64,000 bases of DNA from Rhodobacteraceae bacterium HLUCCA12 (GTDB taxonomy: Bacteria; Pseudomonadota; Alphaproteobacteria; Rhodobacterales; Rhodobacteraceae), in the NCBI GenBank assembly GCA_001314715.1, contig LJSV01000001.1, positions 248,001 through 312,000 on the forward strand. Reading direction: 5' to 3'. The position numbers were made by a program, and so were the translations under genes. The notes beneath the pieces are model-generated. The model ran no database searches and was not told the DNA's origin. It was given only the letters and a program-made list of their open reading frames with translations. Shown here piece by piece: positions 26,427-34,672 of the stretch. Every line of letters starts with the position of its first letter. Position 1 is the first letter of the stretch.

Positions 26427-27845
26427 CTATCGACGGGCCGTTTCGGCCCGTTGCGCGGCGGCCACGAACTGCGGCGCCCTGCCGAACAGCAAGACGGCGA
26501 TCGCCACCACGATCGACACGGCCTGCACCATGAAGACGTTCTCATAGGCGACATTCTCGTCGAACCCAGCCAGGGTCGTGGTCTGGAACACGATCTGCAG
26601 GCTCTCCATCCCCACTTCGGTGCCCAGCAGGATCAGGAAGGCCGGCGCCATGACGATCACGGCGTTCGTTCCCGCCGCCGCCAGAATCGCGCGCACCAGA
26701 ACGGCGGTGCCGATGCCGACGCCACCGCTGAGAATGGCCTTGGAGGTGATGAGCAAAAGCGCATCGGTCGTGCGGCCGGGATAGGTCAGCATCAACGCGC
26801 TGCCGATGAACCCCAGCGTCAGGGCCAGCCACAAAAGCGGGTTTTGCGATTGCGGCCAGCGCAGCAGGATCGCCCCGGCGCCAAAGACACCCGCAATCTG
26901 CGCCATCGCGCCATAGGTTGCGCGGTCGGCGATAAAGCCGACGGAACACAGGTGCCGCACGAGATAGGCGGTGTCATAAAGGCCGGTGGACGAAATCTGC
27001 AACAGAAACAGCACGGCCATCAATGTGCCGACCCCGGCGGGCAGATCGACGGGGCCATTCGTCAGGCGCTGGCGAAAAACCACCATCGCCGCGCCCGCGA
27101 CCAGCACCAGCGCCATCAGGGCATGGGTGGCCAGATGATCGATCCCCGCCAGCGAGACCGAGATCGTCGAGGCCTGGAACAACAGGATCAGCAGCACGAA
27201 CACGGCCAATTGCCGCCACGGAACCTCGACCTGCCGGGGCTGTGGCTGGTCGGCGGGCTTGGCAAAGACGACCGGAACGAACAGCAGAAAGACGACTGGC
27301 AAGGCCGCAAGAACAAAAAAGAAATTGCCAACACCGATATCGAAGGCAACGTATTTCACCAGCTGCGGGGTTGCCAGCAGCGCGATGGGCTGTGCCGCTG
27401 TCCAGACCGTGGTCAGCGCGCTTTGGGCGCGGGCATCGGGTTCCTGACCGATGGCCAGTTGCGCCAGCGGCGCGAAAAAGGCCACCGCGAACCCGCCAAA
27501 GGCAAAGGCCGCGATCACCACCACCTCGCGCGTGATCAGCGACGGATTGACATGCATCGTGATGCCGACGGCGCCATAACACAGGACCGCAAGGATCGCG
27601 GCGTTGCGCGCAAGACGCATGGCGCCATGCGGGGTGATCAGAAACGGCGCCAGCGCCAGCGCCAGCAGCGACCCGCCCATGATCGATTCGATCAGCATGT
27701 CCGTGCGCTCGGCCGAGATGTTGAGGAAGCTCGCGAACTCGCCTTGCGAGACCAGCACCGTGCTCATCCCGATCGAGCGGATCCCGTTGCCCAGCAACAC
27801 GAAGACCGCCAGGATAACGAACTCGATTGCCAGCAGCCGCTTCAT
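26427..27845 (-). CDS. MFS-type transporter, last gene of the oxidase operon
   Basis: A 472-residue membrane protein with about 12-14 hydrophobic segments, read as a major facilitator. The N-terminal helix FVILAVFVLLGNGIRS is preceded by positive residues; no sugar- or drug-specific motif stands out. Its ATG overlaps the stop of the GMC dehydrogenase gene (ATGA), so it belongs to the six-gene operon. It may import the substrate or export a product of the periplasmic oxidation, which is inference. It is convergent with the AraC regulator gene with 72 bp between. Confidence 0.75.
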   Translation of the reverse strand: MKRLLAIEFVILAVFVLLGNGIRSIGMSTVLVSQGEFASFLNISAERTDMLIESIMGGSLLALALAPFLITPHGAMRLARNAAILAVLCYGAVGITMHVNPSLITREVVVIAAFAFGGFAVAFFAPLAQLAIGQEPDARAQSALTTVWTAAQPIALLATPQLVKYVAFDIGVGNFFFVLAALPVVFLLFVPVVFAKPADQPQPRQVEVPWRQLAVFVLLILLFQASTISVSLAGIDHLATHALMALVLVAGAAMVVFRQRLTNGPVDLPAGVGTLMAVLFLLQISSTGLYDTAYLVRHLCSVGFIADRATYGAMAQIAGVFGAGAILLRWPQSQNPLLWLALTLGFIGSALMLTYPGRTTDALLLITSKAILSGGVGIGTAVLVRAILAAAGTNAVIVMAPAFLILLGTEVGMESLQIVFQTTTLAGFDENVAYENVFMVQAVSIVVAIAVLLFGRAPQFVAAAQRAETARR

Positions 27846-29455
27846 GGGCGCGCGCTCCGCAGCGCGGTTTCGATATGTCCCGCCGCCCGGATGGCCAGGG
27901 CCGCGACGGTCAGCGACGGGGCGTTGACCGGGGCCGATACATGCGCGCTGGTGCCCAGGATATAGAGATTGCGGTGTTGATGCGCGACGAGGTCGGTATC
28001 GACGACCGAATGGCGCGGGTCCGTGCCCATCCGCGCGGTGCCGCCGATGATCGCGTTCGACAGATAGGGATCGTTGCTTTGCATGTCGTCAACGCCCAGC
28101 TCTTCAAAGATCCGGCGATTGATCGCCAATCCCTCGGCCAGACCGGAACGGGTGTAATCATCCATGCTGAACGTCACCTTGGGCTTGGGAATGCCGGCGC
28201 TATCGGTTTCATCGGCCAGTTCGACGCGGTTTTCAGGCCGGGCCAACACCTCGGCCGAGGAGTTGAGGCGCAGATGCCGCGACACGCGATCATTGATCGC
28301 CTGCGCCAGCGCCTGTCCGACAATTCCCTGGTCGATCAGGTCCTTGGCGAGGCTTGTGGCATCGGAATTGCCCGACCAGCCGCTGTTCATGAACGAGGTG
28401 CCGATGGCCGCGCGTTCCGCGCGAAACGCACCATCGCGCATCTCGACAAGGCCGGCGGTCTGTTGTGGGCCGCGATAGGGAAACACGGGGTCGGGCAGCA
28501 GCCCCCAACTGTCCTGGTTGGCCTGTGTCAGCAGGTATCGGCCCACGGCATCCGAGCCGTTGGCAACCCCGTCGGGCGCCCCCTCCTGCGCCGAGTTCAG
28601 CAACAGGCGCGGGTTCTCGATGGCGTGACAGCAGAGCGCAAAGATGGACCCCTCGACCCATTCGGTGCTGCCGTCGGGGCGGCGCAGCCGCACGCGGTTC
28701 ACCAGGCCGTCGTCACCGATTTCGATAAAGGTGACAAGGGCTTCGGTGACAAAGCGCGCGTCGGCGTCCTCGGCCTTCATGGCATCGACCGAGGCGTCGT
28801 ATTTCGCGCCGATCGGGCAGATCGGCACGCAGGTATTGTTGCCGCAACAGGCCGGGCGCGCGTCATGGATCACCGAGTTGCGCGCGTGCGAGAACGGGGC
28901 CGAGTGCAGGCCCATGCGCTCCAGCGCCGCGGTGACCTGCATGTCCATGTAGCTGCGCGGGATCGGTGGCATCTGGTACGGCACGCCGCCGCGCGGCGCG
29001 CCCCAGACGTGGTCGTCTTCACCGGCCACGCCCCAGCGTCTTTCGGCCTCTTCGTAATAGGGCAGCAACAGGTCATAGTCGATCGGCCAATCCTCGCCCA
29101 CGCCGTAGGCGGATTTCATGCGAAAGTCGGCCGGGCGCAGACGGTCGGCAAAGCCGGTCCAGTGCCAGGTGGTGCCGCCGAACAGCCGCAGATAGGCGCC
29201 GATGAACGGGTCCGACCCGGCCTGGACATAGAAATCGTCATAGCCGCCATCCTCGGGATGGGGGGCATAGTCCATGCTGGGATAGGGCGCCTGCGGCCCC
29301 TTGACCGGGTTGGCGTAAAAGGTGGCAAGGTTATCGGCGCGGCTGCGGCGCGGCCCGGCCTCCAGCACCAGCACGTCGTGGCCGCGTTCCGCCAGGCTGC
29401 GGGCCAGATGGGCGCCGGCCACGCCCGAACCGACGATGACGATATCGGCCCTCAT
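27842..29455 (-). CDS. GMC-family FAD dehydrogenase, large subunit
   Basis: A 537-residue GMC oxidoreductase of the gluconate/fructose/sorbitol dehydrogenase type. FAD binding: GSGVAG at residues 9-14 and Glu32 in VLVLEAGP. A cysteine cluster, CCGNNTCVPICPIG, matches the 3Fe-4S site region of FAD-dependent sugar dehydrogenases. C-terminal hallmarks are GGTARMGTD, SVVDTDLV and SAPVNAPSLTVAALA. There is no signal peptide at the chosen start (29455, where the Rossmann fold begins), so it would have to cross with the Tat-signal small subunit encoded immediately upstream (4-bp overlap), as known for this enzyme class. Likely oxidises a hydroxylated compound in the periplasm. Confidence 0.88.
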   Translation of the reverse strand: MRADIVIVGSGVAGAHLARSLAERGHDVLVLEAGPRRSRADNLATFYANPVKGPQAPYPSMDYAPHPEDGGYDDFYVQAGSDPFIGAYLRLFGGTTWHWTGFADRLRPADFRMKSAYGVGEDWPIDYDLLLPYYEEAERRWGVAGEDDHVWGAPRGGVPYQMPPIPRSYMDMQVTAALERMGLHSAPFSHARNSVIHDARPACCGNNTCVPICPIGAKYDASVDAMKAEDADARFVTEALVTFIEIGDDGLVNRVRLRRPDGSTEWVEGSIFALCCHAIENPRLLLNSAQEGAPDGVANGSDAVGRYLLTQANQDSWGLLPDPVFPYRGPQQTAGLVEMRDGAFRAERAAIGTSFMNSGWSGNSDATSLAKDLIDQGIVGQALAQAINDRVSRHLRLNSSAEVLARPENRVELADETDSAGIPKPKVTFSMDDYTRSGLAEGLAINRRIFEELGVDDMQSNDPYLSNAIIGGTARMGTDPRHSVVDTDLVAHQHRNLYILGTSAHVSAPVNAPSLTVAALAIRAAGHIETALRSARP

Positions 29456-29928
29456 GTCGGTGCCCCCTCGGCGGTTGTCGCACCGGCGGGCGCGGATGCC
29501 CAATGTCCGAAGGCCGGGCCTTCGCACAGGCCGGGTGCGGTGGCAAAGCTCACCGCGCGCCAGGCCAGGCACCACGGGTAATACAGCGCACGTGTCTGGC
29601 CGTCGCGCGTGACCTCGCCGGTGTATAGCAGCCGCGCCAGAAAGCGCACCTGCGCGCGGGTGTCGTCATCGGCCTGGGCAAGCCCGGTCTCCAGCGGCGC
29701 CTGGCCCAGCGTGCGCACCAGCGCATTGGCGGCGCGCGCACCATAGACGGTTTCGAACTCATGCTGCGCGGCGGCGATCAATTGCGGCGCAATGCCGGGC
29801 AGGCCGCCGATCTGCTGCAGCAAGGCGGCAAAGCCGGTGCCCTGATCGGCCAGGCCCTGCGCAAGCACCGCACCGGGTAGGAACGGGATGGCAAGGCCAC
29901 CCAGAAAACTGCGCCGGTCCAGGGTCAT
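29452..29928 (-). CDS. Dehydrogenase small subunit with Tat signal
   Basis: A 158-residue protein opening with a twin-arginine signal (DRRSFLGGLAIPFLPGAVLAQ). The rest is helical, with LLYTGEVTRDG and ALYYPWCLAWRAVSFA, resembling the small subunits of sorbitol/fructose/gluconate dehydrogenases that chaperone and carry the GMC subunit across the membrane. It overlaps both the phytochelatin-synthase-like gene and the GMC gene by 4 bp. It provides the export route for the signal-less flavoprotein. Confidence 0.82.
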   Translation of the reverse strand: MTLDRRSFLGGLAIPFLPGAVLAQGLADQGTGFAALLQQIGGLPGIAPQLIAAAQHEFETVYGARAANALVRTLGQAPLETGLAQADDDTRAQVRFLARLLYTGEVTRDGQTRALYYPWCLAWRAVSFATAPGLCEGPAFGHWASAPAGATTAEGAPT

Positions 29929-30620
29929 TCGCTGACCACCACCAGCCCGCGGGCCTCATCGGAATCGGGGTCGACATCGCGCATGGCCGTCAGCAGATCG
30001 TCAAGCGTCAACCAGACCGGCGGATACTTGTAGCGCGCGACATCCAGAATCAGGACGCGGTCGCTGTCCGCGTCATAGGCGGCCACCGGCGAGATATGCC
30101 CGCCGCCTGACTGGTTGATCGGCTGGCGCGAGTAGTTGACGACAAGGCGCTGATCGGGCGCGGCCAATGTATCCACGACGATCTGGCGCAATTCGTCGGT
30201 GTCAAACGTGTCGGCATGGCGATATTCGGCCGACACACCGAGATTGCGAAAGAACGTGGCCAGGTCCTCAAGCACGAGGCCCTCGTGCTCGACCATGGCA
30301 TAGGGTTTCACCTCCTGGTTTTCGGGGGTGAAGACCATGTCCTGGGTCCACAGCCGCCATGGGTAGAGTTCGCGCGGGGCGGGACGCTCGACCTCGAGGC
30401 TGTTGAGCACGGTGGCAATGGTCGCCGGGCCGCAAAATGTCAGGATCTGCTCGGTCTCCAGATAGCTGGCCAGCGCGAAATAGTCGCTGCGTTCCTCGGA
30501 TTCGAAGAAGAGGGCCTCGCCCGGCTCGTCGGTCAGGTAGATCAGCTCATCGGCTTGCGCGGGCGCAAGGCTCAGCGTCAGGCAGGTCAGCCCTGCCAGG
30601 ATGGATCGCAGCATGGTCAT
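29925..30620 (-). CDS. Exported phytochelatin-synthase-like cysteine enzyme
   Basis: A 231-residue protein with a Sec signal (about residues 1-23). It has the papain-like triad of phytochelatin synthase: Cys63 in LTFCGPATIATVLN, His175 in GGGHISPVAAYD and Asp193 in ILDVARYKYPP. The spacing is nearly identical to that of the Nostoc enzyme, and the short single-domain form fits bacterial members that hydrolyse glutathione rather than polymerise it. GGAGG lies three bases before the ATG at 30620 and nine before an ATG at 30614, so the true start may be two codons later. Periplasmic location in an oxidase operon is unusual; a role in thiol or metal handling or peptide cleavage is inferred. Confidence 0.85.
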   Translation of the reverse strand: MTMLRSILAGLTCLTLSLAPAQADELIYLTDEPGEALFFESEERSDYFALASYLETEQILTFCGPATIATVLNSLEVERPAPRELYPWRLWTQDMVFTPENQEVKPYAMVEHEGLVLEDLATFFRNLGVSAEYRHADTFDTDELRQIVVDTLAAPDQRLVVNYSRQPINQSGGGHISPVAAYDADSDRVLILDVARYKYPPVWLTLDDLLTAMRDVDPDSDEARGLVVVSE

Positions 30621-30958
30621 TGTCCTCCGAACCAGTCGGCAAGGGCGTCGATGTCGTCCTCGCTCAGGGTTTTCACGATTTCCTGCATCACCAGCGCCTG
30701 CCCGCCGGTGCGCCGGCCGGTGCTGTAGGCCAAAAGCGCGCTGCGCAGATAGCGCGGCTGCTGACCGGCGATGATCGGAACGTCCTCAAGCGCGGGGCGT
30801 CCGCCGGTGCCGTGGCAGGACAGGCAGATCGAGGCGATCGCGGGCATCGCGTCCTCATCGGACCGGTCGTTGTCGTCGGGCGGTTGCTGGGCCTGCACGG
30901 CGGGCGCGGCCATGGCCAGCGCGCCGATAAGAATGGCCAGTCGGACGCAATCGCGCAT
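30617..30958 (-). CDS. Small periplasmic cytochrome c
   Basis: A 113-residue class I cytochrome with a Sec signal (cleavage near VQAQ). One haem site, CLSCHG (Cys45, Cys48, His49), and a probable axial Met91 in ALVMQEIVKTLSEDDIDALADWF. The ISICLSC/GQQPRYLRSALLAY features resemble cytochrome c4-type halves. It lies 3 bp after the multicopper-oxidase stop and overlaps the next gene by 4 bp. It is the natural electron carrier between the GMC dehydrogenase and the oxidase. Confidence 0.88.
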   Translation of the reverse strand: MRDCVRLAILIGALAMAAPAVQAQQPPDDNDRSDEDAMPAIASICLSCHGTGGRPALEDVPIIAGQQPRYLRSALLAYSTGRRTGGQALVMQEIVKTLSEDDIDALADWFGGQ

Positions 30959-30961
30959 CGC

Positions 30962-32497
30962 TCACTCCTGAATGTTGATGTTGATCATCATGCCCGTGTC
31001 TTCATGGGGCAGGATGTGGCAATGCATGACATAGCGGCCCGCGAAATCCAGAAAACGCGTCCTGAACTTGACCGAACCCGCCGCCGGTACGGGAACCGTG
31101 TCCATCCAGGGCTTGTCCGGCACGGGTTCGCCGTTCACCTCGATCAACTGGAACGGGTTGACGTGAATATGGATCGGATGGGGAAACGGGGTGGTGTTGA
31201 CCAGCGTCCATTCCTCGACCTCGCCAAGGCGCGTGACCACGTCGTCGCGGCCCGGATCGAAAGGCTCGTCGTTGATCGTGAAGACGGTGTCGTGAAAATA
31301 GCCCTTGACCTCGGTCACGCCGAGCACGAACTGGCGATGACCCGTGATCTCGTCATCGGTGATATCGACCAGGATGTCGTTGTCGGGCAACGCCCCTTGC
31401 GGAATGTCGCGGCCGAACGGGGCGTCGGGCGCGACACGCGAGTCGTCCTCGGCGATGACGAAGATATCCGCCAGGATGATCTCGGGCAGCGCCTGAATGC
31501 CCTGGTCGAAGGCGGGCCGGCGCAAGGTATAATGCCCTGCCTCAAGCCCCTTGATCAGCAGATTGCTGCGGTTGCCCGGTGCAAGGTCGATGTGATCGGT
31601 CTGCCGCGCGGCGGGCAGCGGATTGCCGTCGCGCCCGATCTCGTGCAGCTCCAGCCCATCGGCGCGCAACGGCAGGAACTGCGCATCGCCCGCATGCAGC
31701 AGTCGCCAGTGCTGCACCTCGCCCTCGCGGATGTGAATGCGCGGGCGATACTGGCCGTTGATCAGAAAGTCGCGCTCGGCCGTCAGCGGCCAGATCGGCT
31801 CTTCATCCATCAGCAGGCCGTCGACACCGGGCACGGGGGCTTGCAACACCAGCACCCGTTCGACCATCGCGGCGATTTCCGGCACCGCGTCAAGCGCACC
31901 GCCGATGATCGCCATGCCCGCCGCGCCCGATGCGACCTGCGCCGACACCGACCCGTGGCGATGGGGATGATACCAGTAGTTGCCCGATGGATGATCCTGG
32001 GGCAGGCGAACGACATAGTTGAACCGTTGGCCCGGCTCGATCTCAAGATAGACGTTGTCACTGTTGCCGCGCGGGCTGACGTGAAAGCCATGGTAATGCA
32101 TGTTCGTCGTGTTGAACCGGTTCGGCACGTTGACGGTCAGGTCGTCATCGTCGGGGTTCGGCGGCATACGATTTTCAAAGGCGACTTCCAGCGTATCGCC
32201 CGGTTGCAGCCGCAGCGTGGGCCCCGGCAGGCTGGCATTGAAGATGCGCAGGGGGGCAGGGCCGCCGGGAAGCCTTTTTTCGGTGACGGCCATGTAGAGA
32301 TCGGCGTGCAGCCGGCCGTCCACCGAATGAAGTTCGGCCGGGTTGGGCAGATCGTCCGCCATCCCCAGCGGAGAGGCAGGCGCGCGGCTTTCGGCCGCCT
32401 GTGCGCCCAGCAGGTTCCAGCCAATGCCGACGGACATGGCGCCGGCGCCCAAAGCGGCGGTCTGTTTGAGAAGCTGGCGGCGAGATAGGCGAGACAT
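30962..32497 (-). CDS. Tat-exported multicopper oxidase
   Basis: A 511-residue three-cupredoxin oxidase of the laccase/CueO group. A Tat signal is visible (SRRQLLKQTAALGAGAMS). Copper ligands: HYH (134-136), HPH (177-179, in WYHPHRHG), HPIHIH (440-445) and HCHILPHEDTGM (492-503), giving type 2/3 and type 1 sites, with axial Met503. No CueO-type methionine-rich insert is evident. It oxidises a small molecule or metal with reduction of O2 to water in the periplasm. AAGGA lies seven bases before the ATG. First gene of a six-gene operon whose promoter region holds a long inverted repeat. Confidence 0.92.
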   Translation of the reverse strand: MSRLSRRQLLKQTAALGAGAMSVGIGWNLLGAQAAESRAPASPLGMADDLPNPAELHSVDGRLHADLYMAVTEKRLPGGPAPLRIFNASLPGPTLRLQPGDTLEVAFENRMPPNPDDDDLTVNVPNRFNTTNMHYHGFHVSPRGNSDNVYLEIEPGQRFNYVVRLPQDHPSGNYWYHPHRHGSVSAQVASGAAGMAIIGGALDAVPEIAAMVERVLVLQAPVPGVDGLLMDEEPIWPLTAERDFLINGQYRPRIHIREGEVQHWRLLHAGDAQFLPLRADGLELHEIGRDGNPLPAARQTDHIDLAPGNRSNLLIKGLEAGHYTLRRPAFDQGIQALPEIILADIFVIAEDDSRVAPDAPFGRDIPQGALPDNDILVDITDDEITGHRQFVLGVTEVKGYFHDTVFTINDEPFDPGRDDVVTRLGEVEEWTLVNTTPFPHPIHIHVNPFQLIEVNGEPVPDKPWMDTVPVPAAGSVKFRTRFLDFAGRYVMHCHILPHEDTGMMININIQE

Positions 32498-32555
32498 GCG
32501 GCGATCCTTATCGAAAAATATGACCGAATTATGCCGCCCGTCATGTGCAGCGCGC

Positions 32556-32622
32556 ACGATTCTCACGCAATCGAGAGCGCTGCGTGAGAATCGTCTATTG
32601 CGAATGTATGGTCTCCGATACA
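32556..32622. promoter_or_regulatory. Operator-like inverted repeats upstream of the oxidase operon
   Basis: ACGATTCTCACGCA (32556-32569) is repeated perfectly inverted at 32581-32594 across an 11-base spacer, 59 bp upstream of the multicopper-oxidase start. A shorter dyad, TGTAT-N8-ATACA, sits at 32605-32622. No T run follows the long repeat on either strand, so it is an operator candidate rather than a terminator. The LysR gene ends at 32707, just beyond. Confidence 0.6.
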
Positions 32623-32706
32623 CCAATAAGATGTAAACCGGCTCCGCAAAGAAAATTGGTCTTGCCGACATAATGGCCGCGACCTGCGCTTGCCGTCCGG
32701 GGCAGG

Positions 32707-33696
32707 TCAGGGGGCCGGGTGCGATGCGTCGGGTTCGATGGCATAGGTGCGCTGACTGATCGGCGTGGCCGCGATGGCGGCCTTGAGCCGTTCCAGGAAC
32801 GAGGTTTCGGCCCGGTTCAGAACCGCTTTCGGGTTCGAGACCAGATGAACATCGATCGCCGGCGGGGCGTCATAGGGCGGCAGCCGCCAAAGCAGCCCGT
32901 CCTGCACGTCGCGGGCCACGACATGGATCGGCAATGGCCCGATCCCCAGCCCGGCGATCACCATGCGGCGCACCTCTTCCAGGTGGCTGGATGTACCGAT
33001 GATCTTGTCGCTCAGTTCCAGTTCGGCGCGCAAAAGCGTGACCGAGCGCAGCGCGTCCTGCAGGCGGTCGGTTTCGAAACTGACGGCATCATGGCCCGCC
33101 AGGTCCGTCTGTTGCAGATCCGGCCGACCGAAAAGTGGATGCGGCGGGCCGCAGAAGAGGCCGAAGAATTCGCGATAGAGGCGCATGTATTCCAGCTTCG
33201 GATCGCGCCGATGCACCAGGCAAATCGCAAAGGACGCGGTGCGCGCGGCGACGCTGGCCAGCGCCTCGGCCGAGCCCAGAACTGAGATCGACAGGGTGGC
33301 GCGCGGATGCTGGGCGTGAAACCCGGCCAGAACCTGGTCGAAGACCGGGCAGACCACGTGGCTGGCCAGCGCGACCCTGACATGACCGGTCACCTCGTCG
33401 GTCATGTCGCGCATGAGCGTGGACACGCGATAGACCGCGCCATGGATCTCTAGCGCCTCGCGATAGAGCAACATCCCCGCCGGCGTCAGTTCGAACCGTC
33501 CGGGCGCGCGGTCGATCAGGCGCTTGCCGATCTGGTCTTCCAGCCGTTTCAGCGCCGTCGAAACCGACGGCTGCGTCAGGTGCAGACGCCGTGCGGCATC
33601 GCTGATCGATCGCGACTGCGCGATGACCACGAAGCTGCGCAACAGGTTCCAGTCAAGGTCGCGGGTCAGCCGGTCGGCGCTGTCGGGTTCGGCCAT
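32707..33696 (-). CDS. LysR-family regulator next to the D-glutamate genes (DgcR-like)
   Basis: A 329-residue LysR regulator. Helix-turn-helix at about residues 15-75 (SISDAARRLHLTQPSVSTALKRLE), followed by a periplasmic-binding-fold ligand domain (HVRVALASHVVCPVF onward). It is divergent from the PotB-type permease gene across 109 bp. The described D-glutamate route is controlled by a LysR protein called DgcR, and this gene is placed where DgcR would be; identity is inferred from neighbourhood. It could also control the oxidase operon that lies downstream of its stop, which has its own dyad. Confidence 0.85.
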   Translation of the reverse strand: MAEPDSADRLTRDLDWNLLRSFVVIAQSRSISDAARRLHLTQPSVSTALKRLEDQIGKRLIDRAPGRFELTPAGMLLYREALEIHGAVYRVSTLMRDMTDEVTGHVRVALASHVVCPVFDQVLAGFHAQHPRATLSISVLGSAEALASVAARTASFAICLVHRRDPKLEYMRLYREFFGLFCGPPHPLFGRPDLQQTDLAGHDAVSFETDRLQDALRSVTLLRAELELSDKIIGTSSHLEEVRRMVIAGLGIGPLPIHVVARDVQDGLLWRLPPYDAPPAIDVHLVSNPKAVLNRAETSFLERLKAAIAATPISQRTYAIEPDASHPAP

Positions 33697-33713
33697 TGAT
33701 GGTGCCTATAGTG

Positions 33714-33721
33714 GGAATTCC
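33714..33721. promoter_or_regulatory. Short palindrome in the LysR/transporter promoter gap
   Basis: GGAATTCC (33714-33721) lies in the AT-rich 109-bp gap between the divergent LysR and permease genes, inside a looser dyad ATAG-N16-CTAT (33708-33731). A LysR protein would be expected to bind here. Evidence is positional and weak. Confidence 0.25.
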
Positions 33722-33805
33722 GATTATCTATTTGTTTTATGCCTGCCAGCTTTGCATGGTTTTGACAACCTGTTTGCCACGCCCTTGCCTGACGGAACGG
33801 TGCCG

Positions 33806-34672
33806 ATGTCTGTTGAAGCCCGCGAAAAGCGGCAACCCTGGATCCTGTTGTCGCCCGCATTGGGGGCGGTGACCATGCTGCTGCTGGTCCCGCTGATCTT
33901 CATCGTCGTCTATTCGTTCTGGCTGCGCTCGGCCACGGGGCCGGATGTCGTCGGGTTTCACCTCGACAACTGGGAAAGCACGCTGACCGACCCGTTCTAT
34001 CGCTTCATCCTGTTCAACACGTTGAAGATCGCGGCGATCACGACGGTGATCTGTGCGCTTCTGGGGTATCCGGCGGCCTATTTCATCACCCGTTCCAGCG
34101 GCAACAAGATGCTGTTGCTGCTGCTTTTGATGCTGCCGTTCTGGATCAGCTACATCATCCGCACGATGAGTTGGATCAACATTCTGGGCAGCTCCGGCGC
34201 GGTGAACACGTTTCTGATGTCGATCGGCCTGATCTCGTCGCCGATCCAGATGCTGTACAACGAAGTGACCGTGATCCTGGGCCTGGTTCACTTCCTGCTG
34301 CCGTTCATGGTGCTGAATATCTATGTCAGCCTCGACGGGATCGACACCAATCTGGAGGATGCCGCCACCTCGCTGGGGGCGACGCGCTGGCAGTCGTTCC
34401 TTCAGGTCACGCTGCCATTGTCGCTGCCAGGCCTGGCGGCGGGGGGCTTGCTGTGTTTCGTGCTGGGGGCGGGCACCTATATCACGCCGCTGGTGCTGGG
34501 CGGGCCGCAGGATGCGATGTTCGCCAATCTGGTGTTCGAGGCGATCATTACCCAGCTCAACTGGCCGCTGGGCTCGGCGCTGTCGATGGCGCTGTTGCTG
34601 GTGCTGGGGTCGCTGGTGGCGATCTACAACCGCTTTCTGGGCATGTCGCAACTGACAAAGGGGCTGGGCTGA
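33806..34672 (+). CDS. ABC importer permease (PotB family) of the D-glutamate locus
   Basis: A 288-residue permease of the PotB type. Segments: WILLSPALGAVTMLLLVPLIF (helix 1), YPAAYFITRS, LLMLPFWISYIIRTMSWI, and the EAA loop EDAATSLGATRWQSFLQVTLPLS, then GAGTYITPLVLGGPQDAM. The start at 33806 is placed at MSVEAREKR, where the family begins; the longer upstream frame overlaps the LysR gene antisense. The TGATG overlap with the PotC-type gene implies coupling. First gene of a six-gene operon ending in dgcA–dgcN. Confidence 0.88.
   Translation: MSVEAREKRQPWILLSPALGAVTMLLLVPLIFIVVYSFWLRSATGPDVVGFHLDNWESTLTDPFYRFILFNTLKIAAITTVICALLGYPAAYFITRSSGNKMLLLLLLMLPFWISYIIRTMSWINILGSSGAVNTFLMSIGLISSPIQMLYNEVTVILGLVHFLLPFMVLNIYVSLDGIDTNLEDAATSLGATRWQSFLQVTLPLSLPGLAAGGLLCFVLGAGTYITPLVLGGPQDAMFANLVFEAIITQLNWPLGSALSMALLLVLGSLVAIYNRFLGMSQLTKGLG

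Noticed and set aside
32556-32594. 14-bp inverted repeat as terminator of the LysR gene
   Set aside because: No T run on the minus strand after the stem, and it lies close to the oxidase start, so it is kept as an operator candidate instead.
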